This document shows positions 1 to 5,063 of a stretch of 11,359 bases of DNA, in pieces. A program made the position numbers and the translations under genes. The stretch covers positions 1 through 11,359 of the forward strand of contig DSDR01000086.1 of NCBI GenBank assembly GCA_011048645.1, read 5' to 3'. Under the pieces are notes generated by a model, which did not search any database, had not been told where the DNA came from, and was given only the letters and a program-made list of their open reading frames with translations. Source of the stretch: Phycisphaerales bacterium. GTDB taxonomy: Bacteria > Planctomycetota > Phycisphaerae > Sedimentisphaerales > Anaerohalosphaeraceae. Positions within the stretch are counted from its first letter, which is position 1; each line of letters begins with the position of its first letter.

Positions 1-798
1 ACGATTATCGAATCGGGAATCGACATCCCCAACGCCAACACCATCATCATCTGCGAGGCCGACCGAATGGGGCTGGCCCAACTGCATCAGCTTCGCGGCC
101 GTGTGGGACGCTACAAGCATCGGGCCTATGCCTGGCTGCTGCTGCCGCAATCGCGGTCGGTTTCGCCGGTGGCGGGCAAACGGCTCAAGGCGATTGAGGA
201 GTACTCCCAGCTCGGCGCCGGCTTTCGCATCGCCCTGCGTGATCTGGAGATTCGCGGAGCGGGCAATATTCTCGGCGCTGAACAATCCGGCCATATCAAC
301 ACCGTCGGCTATGAGCTGTATTGTAAGCTGCTGGGCGAAGCGGTCAAGCGACTGAAAAATGAACCGATTGAACAAGAGCCGCAGACCGTCATTGATCCGG
401 GCTTTGCCGCCTATATTCCCAAACGTTACATCCACTCCGACCGCCAGCGAATGGAGGTTTATCGGCGACTGGCCACAGCGCCGCGGCCCCAGGATATCGA
501 TCAGCTCAATCGTGAGCTGCGCGACCTGTTCGGTCCGGCGCCTGAGCAGGTGACGCTGACGCTCGAACTGGCTCGCATTCGTCTGCTGGCCAGCCGATGG
601 AATATCCAGAGCATCATCGTGCAAAAGCCGGACGTGATCTTCACCTTCGCCGACGGGGCCAACGCAACCGACCTGTTCGCCCGCTACCCCGGCACCGTCC
701 GCATTCCCGACCCCCGCACCGTCCACCTGCGGCTGGAAAAAAACTACTTCGAACCGCCCACCCTGCTGGCCCTGCTGAGGAAATTGTTCCGCGGATAA
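1..798 (+). CDS. mfd: Transcription-repair coupling factor Mfd, C-terminal part (5' end outside window)
   Basis: Mfd is the DNA translocase that removes RNA polymerase stalled at lesions and recruits UvrA. The reading frame is open from base 1, so the gene starts upstream; about 265 codons are present. The first residues read TIIESGIDIPNAN, then ADRMGLAQLHQLRGRVGR, which are helicase motifs V and VI of the translocation module, with the arginine-finger region near residues 35-40 of the visible part. A relay-type stretch follows (LEIRGAGNILGAEQSGHI). The rest, from about residue 130, matches the C-terminal TRCF domain (YIPKRYIHSDRQRMEVYRRL, then ELRDLFGPAPEQV), which in known Mfd proteins holds the UvrA-binding surface masked. 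The gene stops at TAA 796-798 at the normal family end, with no sign of decay. No strong terminator is visible directly after it. The assignment is secure. Confidence 0.95.
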   Translation, partial: TIIESGIDIPNANTIIICEADRMGLAQLHQLRGRVGRYKHRAYAWLLLPQSRSVSPVAGKRLKAIEEYSQLGAGFRIALRDLEIRGAGNILGAEQSGHINTVGYELYCKLLGEAVKRLKNEPIEQEPQTVIDPGFAAYIPKRYIHSDRQRMEVYRRLATAPRPQDIDQLNRELRDLFGPAPEQVTLTLELARIRLLASRWNIQSIIVQKPDVIFTFADGANATDLFARYPGTVRIPDPRTVHLRLEKNYFEPPTLLALLRKLFRG

Positions 799-861
799 AA
801 AATCCAGATATCTCGTGAAATCTGTCTGAACAATCTCATTTTTCCACAAAAAAGGACCATT

Positions 862-883
862 CGGTAACATAACGGTAACAAAC
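862..883 (+). promoter_or_regulatory. Tandem 11-bp direct repeat, Pho-box-like operator candidate
   Basis: CGGTAACATAA (862-872) is followed directly by CGGTAACAAAC (873-883): an exact 11-base period with GGTAACA repeated. Direct repeats of about 7 bases at 11-base spacing are the usual binding pattern of OmpR/PhoB-family regulators. A third copy of GGTAACAAA lies inverted at 916-924, and could pair with 874-882. The site lies 70-90 bases upstream of a good ribosome binding site (AAGGAG 939-944), and an OmpR-type DNA-binding domain fragment is encoded just after it. The period is seen directly; the identity of the binding protein is inference. Confidence 0.45.
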
Positions 884-952
884 AGGCGTTATTTTGCTGT
901 TCAGTACGAACCGTTTTTGTTACCTTTATTTATATCGCAAGGAGTGTGTGTT

Positions 953-1054
953 GTGGAAAAGACAAGACAACTCATCGTGGGGCTGCTGATTGTTTCAGCG
1001 GTCTGTTTATCTCAATCACCCCGGCCGGGTGCTGACGCGGGATGTGCTGCTTAA
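953..1054 (+). pseudogene. Signal-peptide-like 5' gene remnant (33 codons)
   Basis: A GTG start at 953 lies 8 bases after AAGGAG (939-944), the best Shine-Dalgarno site in this gap. It reads MEKTRQLIVGLLIVSAVCLS: a charged N-terminus, a hydrophobic core and small residues, as in a Sec signal peptide. The frame then runs into unrelated-looking codons and stops at TAA 1052-1054, inside sequence that codes for a response-regulator fragment in another frame. The likely reading is that this is the start of an exported protein whose body has been lost by a deletion near 990-1015. With the Pho-box-like repeat upstream, a phosphate-binding or similar periplasmic protein is possible, but that is speculation. 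It could also be a genuine tiny membrane peptide. Confidence 0.4.
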
Positions 1055-1208
1055 TCACGTCTGGAGCTATAATTGTTTCGTTACGCCGCGCAGCGTGGAT
1101 CGCTGTATCACGACCCTTCGCAACAAGATAGAACCCGATCCGCATAACCCTCAATACCTTCTGACAGTACGCAATTTCGGCTACAAATTCGACTTGCACG
1201 ACGAATAA
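990..1208 (+). pseudogene. Truncated OmpR/PhoB-type response regulator, C-terminal winged-helix only
   Basis: From about 1005 the frame reads LNHPGRVLTRDVLLNHVW, then RSVDRCITTLRNKIEPDP, then YLLTVRNFGYKFDL: the recognition helix and C-terminal hairpin of the Trans_reg_C winged-helix domain, through to its natural end. The whole receiver domain and the first strands of the winged helix are missing. The nearest possible start is TTG 990, with no ribosome binding site placed for it. Consensus positions are mostly kept, with a few deviations (RNFGYKF instead of RGxGYRF, RCITTLR instead of HIxxLR). The stop TAA overlaps the first possible priA ATG by one base. It is most simply a deletion remnant; it could be translated only by slippage from the upstream signal-peptide frame. 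Confidence 0.75.
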
Positions 1209-3655
1209 TGTCTTCAGCATTTCAGCAGACCCACCGCCATACACGCTTTTTTCACTTCTCGAATACCATTTCAAGCAGTACAATAGCCAGCGTGAAAAAT
1301 GAAGCACAGGACAATTTATTCGCCGGGATGGATGAACCGCAGCCGATGCCGCAAGACAACGGGCCGGTGGTGCGCGTCGCGCTGGATACAGGGGCCGATG
1401 CGCTGTTTGATTATCGACTGCCGGAGCATCTGGGACTGGTCAAATCAGGACAGCGCGTCCAAGTGCCTTTCGGCAAAAGCAACAAACTGCAGCAGGCGTT
1501 CGTGGTGGAAACATCGCCTAAGCCGGACGCAAAGACCTCCCGGCGCCGCTTTCGACTTAAATCCGTCAAGCGTATTATTGACGATCAGCCGCTGATTGCC
1601 GGCGACTTGTTTGAATTGGCACAATGGATCAGCCGCTATTATGTCTGTCCGTTGGGTCAGGTCTTTGCGGCCATGGTGCCGGCTGCGGTCAAGCACAACG
1701 CCGGCGTCCGGACACGCATGTTTGTCTCGTTGTCGAATACATTCGATCAAAACGCCGTGTTGTCCAGCGCCCAACAAAAAGCACTGGTCAACATTCTGCG
1801 CCAAGCTAAGGCCGAGGGCCCCGAAACCGCCCTTGACAAAGAAACTCTGCTTGCAGAGGCCGACTGCACCGACGCCCCTCTCAAGCAGCTTGTCCGAAAA
1901 GGACTGGCGGTCATCACGCGACGGGCGGTCTTACAAACGCTGCCGTCGATACCCAACGGCCTGTCGCTTGACAGCGGGCCGGTTGTCCTCAACCACGATC
2001 AGCAAACCGCACTGGCACATATCACCGGCCAAATCAACAGTGGCGCCTTCGGCGTCACGTTACTGCACGGCGTTACCGGCAGCGGCAAGACCGAAGTCTA
2101 TATTCGCGCGATTGAAGCGTGCCTGGCTGCCGGCAGACAGGCTATTGTGCTGCTGCCGGAAATTGCCTTGACCGCGCAGACTGTCCAGCGGTTTCATACC
2201 CGTTTTGAACGGCTGGCGATTCTGCACTCGCAGCAAACCGCCCCGCAGCGCAACGCCCACTGGCAGACCATCCGCAACGGGCAGGCCGACGTGGTCATCG
2301 GCGCTCGTTCGGCGATTTTTGCCCCGCTTTCGCGCCTGGGATTGGTCGTGGTCGATGAAGAACATGAGCCAAGCTACAAGCAGGACACCGCACCGCGCTA
2401 TCACGGCCGCGATGTCGCCATCAAACGGGCGCATCTTGCCGGAGCACACTGCGTGCTCGGTTCGGCAACACCGTCGCTGGAAAGTCTGTACAACAGCCAA
2501 ACCAAAAAACATTACACGCTCATCGAACTGCCCCGTCGGGTCTGTGATTTGCCGATGCCGGAGATGCGTCTGGTCAATATGGCCGCGGCCTTCAGCGACG
2601 CTCCGCACAAAGGCGTCCAATTGCTCAGCCCGGAGCTGGTCAACCGACTCAACGGCATACTGGAGCGAAAAGAACAGGCCATTTTGCTGCTGAATCGACG
2701 CGGCTACAGCAACTATGTGTTTTGTCCGTCCTGCCGGCACAGTCTGCATTGCCGTAACTGTGATGTGACACTGACATTTCACAAACGCCCCAAACTGGAC
2801 AAGTTCAGCGAAACCAGCCTGGGCAAACATATCCTCGGCGGTTATGCCATTTGCCATTACTGTCTGGCCAAGACGCTTGTGCCACAAAGCTGCCCGCTGT
2901 GCGGAACGCGGATGATTATGATCGGCCTCGGTTCACAGCGACTGGAAGAAGAAGTCGCCGCCAAACTCCCCGACGCCCGTATTCGGCGAATCGACAGCGA
3001 CGCCATGGTCGGACAGGATTATTACCGCATTTTACGTGAATTTGCGCAAGGCAACATCGATATTCTGGCGGGTACGCAAATACTGGCCAAGGGACTGCAT
3101 TTCCCCAATGTTACTCTGGTCGGCATCATCAGCGCCGATACGGCCCTTTCACTGCCGGATTTTCGAGCCAATGAACGTACGTTTCAGCTCATCAGTCAGG
3201 TGGCCGGTCGGGCCGGACGCAGCGAAAAACCCGGCTCGGTTATCGTTCAAACGTTTTTGCCTCAGCAGCCGGCCATTCAACTGGCTCTGCGAAACGATTA
3301 TCAAACCTTTGTAGAAAAAGAATTAAAGCACAGGCAAACCTGTTCGCTGCCGCCGTACTGGCGATTGGCGATAATTCAGATCCGTGATACCAAGTACGAC
3401 CGCCTCACCGCCGCGGCTGAGCAAATGCGGCTGCGAATTGACCATTTTATAGATAGTTTGGGACTTGAAATCAAACGCCGCGGTCCAATGCCCGCCCCCA
3501 TCGAACGCATTCAGCAACAGCATCGGATGCAGATTATCCTGCAATCTCCCACGCCGACGGCCTTTGAGCGGCTTTTTGAGCAGTTGCGCCGTCAGCCGCC
3601 TATCCGCCCGGCCGTCCACATTCAACCTGATATCGACCCAATTTACGTTTTGTAG
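1208..3655 (+). CDS. priA: Primosomal protein N' (replication restart helicase PriA)
   Basis: PriA binds stalled or repaired forks and reloads the replicative helicase. Residue numbers here count from ATG 1208. An N-terminal 3'-DNA-binding domain starts near 53 (VVRVALDTGADALFDYRLP). Walker A GVTGSGKT is at 288-295, DEEH at 383-386, and QVAGRAGR at 664-671. Four zinc Cys pairs are at 506/509, 515/518, 549/552 and 562/565. The end, DIDPIYVL, is a normal PriA end. The first 40 residues are Ser/Thr/His-rich and unlike PriA, so ATG 1328 (residue 41) or GTG 1292 is a more likely true start; neither has a strong Shine-Dalgarno site. TACAAT at 1279-1284 could be a -10 serving those starts. The loop between C518 and C549 is 16 residues longer than in E. 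coli PriA. The function is confident; the start is not. Confidence 0.95.
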   Translation: MSSAFQQTHRHTRFFHFSNTISSSTIASVKNEAQDNLFAGMDEPQPMPQDNGPVVRVALDTGADALFDYRLPEHLGLVKSGQRVQVPFGKSNKLQQAFVVETSPKPDAKTSRRRFRLKSVKRIIDDQPLIAGDLFELAQWISRYYVCPLGQVFAAMVPAAVKHNAGVRTRMFVSLSNTFDQNAVLSSAQQKALVNILRQAKAEGPETALDKETLLAEADCTDAPLKQLVRKGLAVITRRAVLQTLPSIPNGLSLDSGPVVLNHDQQTALAHITGQINSGAFGVTLLHGVTGSGKTEVYIRAIEACLAAGRQAIVLLPEIALTAQTVQRFHTRFERLAILHSQQTAPQRNAHWQTIRNGQADVVIGARSAIFAPLSRLGLVVVDEEHEPSYKQDTAPRYHGRDVAIKRAHLAGAHCVLGSATPSLESLYNSQTKKHYTLIELPRRVCDLPMPEMRLVNMAAAFSDAPHKGVQLLSPELVNRLNGILERKEQAILLLNRRGYSNYVFCPSCRHSLHCRNCDVTLTFHKRPKLDKFSETSLGKHILGGYAICHYCLAKTLVPQSCPLCGTRMIMIGLGSQRLEEEVAAKLPDARIRRIDSDAMVGQDYYRILREFAQGNIDILAGTQILAKGLHFPNVTLVGIISADTALSLPDFRANERTFQLISQVAGRAGRSEKPGSVIVQTFLPQQPAIQLALRNDYQTFVEKELKHRQTCSLPPYWRLAIIQIRDTKYDRLTAAAEQMRLRIDHFIDSLGLEIKRRGPMPAPIERIQQQHRMQIILQSPTPTAFERLFEQLRRQPPIRPAVHIQPDIDPIYVL

Positions 3656-3686
3656 CAGGTTGCGGCTTGCATTTTTGTTTTTTTTT
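3655..3686 (+). terminator. Probable intrinsic terminator of priA
   Basis: GCAGG (3655-3659) can pair with CTTGC (3666-3670), with one G-U pair and a 6-base loop. A tract of almost pure T follows to 3686. The stem is short, but the U-tract is long, and the structure begins in the last base of the priA stop codon. Confidence 0.5.
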
Positions 3687-3695
3687 ATGTATAGT
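3667..3695 (+). promoter_or_regulatory. Sigma70-type promoter of tRNA-Pro
   Basis: TTGCAT at 3667-3672 and TATAGT at 3690-3695 are separated by exactly 17 bases. They place a start near 3702, nine bases before the mature tRNA. The -35 sits inside the downstream arm of the priA terminator stem, so the two elements share sequence. Confidence 0.55.
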
Positions 3696-3710
3696 TTCTT
3701 TTTTCATTGG

Positions 3711-3785
3711 CGGAGAGTAGCTCAGCTTGGCTAGAGCGCTGCGTTCGGGACGCAGAGGTCGCAGGTTCAAATCCTGTCTCTCCGA
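3711..3785 (+). tRNA. tRNA-Pro (anticodon CGG)
   Basis: A complete cloverleaf can be folded by hand. The acceptor CGGAGAG (3711-3717) pairs with CTCTCCG (3778-3784), with discriminator A3785. The D stem is GCTC/GAGC. The anticodon stem is CTGCG/CGCAG with loop TTCGGGA, giving anticodon CGG at 3746-3748. The T arm is GCAGG-TTCAAAT-CCTGT. The C1-G72 pair and A73 fit bacterial tRNA-Pro. CCA is not encoded (TTC follows), so it must be added by the nucleotidyltransferase. This tRNA reads proline codon CCG. Confidence 0.97.
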
Positions 3786-3848
3786 TTCTTCTAAGTCTTT
3801 ATTAATGAATATGTTGCAAAGATTCAATTGCCGTGTTATCAGGTTTTT

Positions 3849-3861
3849 GATTCATTGAATC
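3849..3861. repeat. Perfect palindrome GATTCA-T-TGAATC
   Basis: A 13-base perfect dyad in the AT-rich 3786-4087 gap between the tRNA and the response regulator. A related half, GATTCAA, occurs at about 3821. It could be an operator or a chance structure in AT-rich DNA. Confidence 0.3.
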
Positions 3862-3895
3862 GTTCTTTGTCAGCATAGTTATTAACCCCTTTTGT

Positions 3896-3918
3896 GTTCC
3901 TCTTGCCGCAAGAAGAAC
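3896..3918. repeat. Long imperfect dyad in the tRNA/response-regulator gap
   Basis: Arms of 10 bases (GTTCCTCTTG and CAAGAAGAAC) flank CCG and pair at 9 of 10 positions; the one mismatch is C3900/A3914. No T-tract follows on either strand, so it is not a typical terminator. It lies about 40-60 bases upstream of the likely -35 of the response-regulator promoter, so an operator is plausible. No gene is seen in 3786-4087. Confidence 0.35.
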
Positions 3919-3959
3919 AGGGCTATATCAGGAAAAAAATCTGTAAAAAATTCGGATAA

Positions 3960-3987
3960 TTGTCACGAAATGACATAGATCTATAGA
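3960..3987 (+). promoter_or_regulatory. Likely promoter of the NarL-type regulator, with a palindrome over the -35
   Basis: TTGTCA (3960-3965) and TATAGA (3982-3987) are spaced by 16 bases. The -35 is overlapped by the dyad TGTCA-CGAAA-TGACA (3961-3975), a natural place for a repressor. A start near 3994 would give a leader of about 90 bases. Confidence 0.5.
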
Positions 3988-4030
3988 ACTACTATATCAA
4001 ATCCTTAAATTGATTTGAAAACACCAAGCG

Positions 4031-4080
4031 GATTCGTTAGATTGGAATGCTAACAGAATCCTGAAACGATTCTTTGAGGG
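4031..4080 (+). promoter_or_regulatory. Leader with two mutually exclusive hairpins next to the ribosome binding site
   Basis: GATTCGTTAG (4031-4040) pairs with CTAACAGAATC (4050-4060), leaving one bulged A. The same GAATC (4056-4060) can instead pair with GATTC (4068-4072), extended to AGAATC/GATTCT with a 7-base loop. The second hairpin ends two bases before GAGGG (4076-4080), the ribosome binding site of the gene at 4088. The pairing is seen directly; a switching role is inference. Confidence 0.35.
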
Positions 4081-4087
4081 AAGAACT

Positions 4088-4735
4088 ATGGCGGTACGTG
4101 TGATACTGGTTGATGATCACGAAATCATGCGCGAAGGGATGTGCGCGCTGCTTCGTAAATGTGAAGATATTGAAGTCGTCGGCCAGGCCGCCAATGGTCG
4201 CGCAGCGGTTGAGCTTGTCGAACAACTGGACCCGGATGTGGTCATTATGGATATTGGAATGCCGAATCTCAACGGCATCGAGGCCACGCGCCAAATGAAG
4301 GAACAACGGCCCGCTCTCAAAATAATGGCCTTGTCCACCCACTCCGACGGCACGATTGTAGCCAAAATGATCAAAGCCGGCGCCAGCGGATATATGCTCA
4401 AGGAATCGGCCTTTTCCGAACTGAAAGAGGGCATTGGCACGATGCTTCAGGGACAAATATTTTTATGCCGACACATCTCGAAAGTCGTTTTCTCCGACTA
4501 TATCAATATGCTCACCAATCCCAAGGCGGCCGAAAGCGACGGCTTGAGCAGCCGTGAGCGCGAAGTACTTCAGCTTGTGTCCGAGGGGCATACGACCAAA
4601 GAAATCGCAAAAATTCTCCACCTCAGCCCTAAAACCGTCGATTCGCATCGCGAGCATATTATGGAAAAACTGGGCATCCGTAACGTGGCCGGGTTAACGA
4701 AATATGCGATGCGCGAAGGCTTGACAACACCCTGA
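4088..4735 (+). CDS. NarL/FixJ-family response regulator
   Basis: A 215-residue cytoplasmic transcription regulator of normal family length. The receiver spans about 3-120 with the acidic pair D9/D10, phospho-acceptor D55 (in VVIMDIGMPNLNG), S83 in the Thr/Ser position and K105 (in GYMLKES), so all switch residues are present. A LuxR-type helix-turn-helix spans about 153-211, with LSSREREVLQLVSEG and the recognition part KEIAKILHLSPKTVDSHR. The start ATG 4088 follows GAGGG with 7-base spacing. The next gene downstream on the same strand is a histidine kinase with no functional receiver, so the two are probably cognate, although 308 bases and a terminator separate them. The target genes are unknown. 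The family is certain; no specific name can be given. Confidence 0.93.
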   Translation: MAVRVILVDDHEIMREGMCALLRKCEDIEVVGQAANGRAAVELVEQLDPDVVIMDIGMPNLNGIEATRQMKEQRPALKIMALSTHSDGTIVAKMIKAGASGYMLKESAFSELKEGIGTMLQGQIFLCRHISKVVFSDYINMLTNPKAAESDGLSSREREVLQLVSEGHTTKEIAKILHLSPKTVDSHREHIMEKLGIRNVAGLTKYAMREGLTTP

Positions 4736-4738
4736 GGC

Positions 4739-4798
4739 GGAATGTAAACCATTCCCGCTTGATGGGTAATCTTCCCTGCTAAATTGGGTAAAATTCCC
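4739..4798. promoter_or_regulatory. Three near-palindromic sites spaced 22-23 bp
   Basis: GGAATG-TAAAC-CATTCC (4739-4755), GGGTAATCTTCCC (4764-4776) and GGGTAAAATTCCC (4786-4798) have centres at 4747, 4770 and 4792, that is, about two helical turns apart. They begin four bases after the regulator's stop codon. The last lies upstream of the -10-like GATAAT at 4824-4829, which would place it about 44 bases before a start near 4836, a typical activator position. The first dyad extends to GCGGAATG/CATTCCCGC with one bulged C and could also fold in RNA. They are candidate binding sites for the adjacent NarL-type regulator. Confidence 0.4.
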
Positions 4799-4823
4799 AC
4801 TAATGTCCGCTGCAATCTTTCCC

Positions 4824-4829
4824 GATAAT
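4824..4829 (+). promoter_or_regulatory. Possible -10 element (GATAAT) inside the regulator/kinase gap
   Basis: GATAAT matches five of six consensus bases, and no good -35 lies at the right distance, as expected for an activator-dependent promoter. A transcript from about 4836 would end at the 4940-4971 terminator as an RNA of about 135 bases, or read through into the kinase gene. Confidence 0.3.
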
Positions 4830-4893
4830 ATACACTGAACAATGTAACCAAGGTGTCGCACAAAGCGCCGCCTGCTTGATTGTTTAAGGAATA

Positions 4894-4995
4894 ATGCAGT
4901 CTCCTTTCAAAAAGTTTACAGGTTATGTTTATGCAGAGTGGGGCGATTCAATCCCTGAATCGCTCCTTTTTGTACTTGTTCAGGACAAACAATGA
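4894..4995 (+). CDS. Possible small ORF, 33 aa, ahead of the kinase
   Basis: ATG 4894 follows AAGGA (4886-4890) with short 3-base spacing. It reads MQSPFKKFTGYVYAEWGDSI... and ends at TGA 4993-4995, overlapping the next small ORF's ATG in ATGA. The intrinsic-terminator hairpin lies wholly inside it. It could be a leader peptide controlling that hairpin, or a chance frame. No family is recognised. Confidence 0.25.
   Translation: MQSPFKKFTGYVYAEWGDSIPESLLFVLVQDKQ
4940..4971 (+). terminator. Strong intrinsic terminator between response regulator and kinase
   Basis: GGGGCGATTC (4940-4949) pairs with GAATCGCTCC (4957-4966) over ten pairs (one G-U) around a 7-base loop, followed by TTTTT. This is the clearest Rho-independent terminator in the window. 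It lies 72 bases before the kinase start, so the kinase needs read-through, anti-termination or a promoter in those 72 bases, where none is obvious. Confidence 0.8.
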
Positions 4996-5063
4996 TCAAA
5001 ATGCCGACTGAGGCGGCATGGCAACAACAGATGCTGAGGGAATATGCGGGTGAAACACTCTGA
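4992..5063 (+). CDS. Possible small upstream ORF, 23 aa, overlapping the kinase start
   Basis: ATG 4992 follows AGGA (4982-4985) at 6-base spacing and reads MIKMPTEAAWQQQMLREYAG..., ending at TGA 5061-5063. It overlaps the preceding small ORF by ATGA, and overlaps the kinase start by 14-20 bases in another frame. That arrangement is common in translational coupling. No family is recognised, and chance cannot be excluded. Confidence 0.33.
   Translation: MIKMPTEAAWQQQMLREYAGETL

Noticed and set aside
2060..2887. Long open frame on the minus strand, 275 codons
   Set aside because: It lies fully antisense to conserved priA motifs; its protein has no recognisable family pattern and looks like a mirror of priA codon use.
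4736..4935. Riboswitch in the regulator/kinase gap
   Set aside because: I looked for a c-di-GMP-type or other familiar conserved core and saw none; only the terminator and palindromes stand out.
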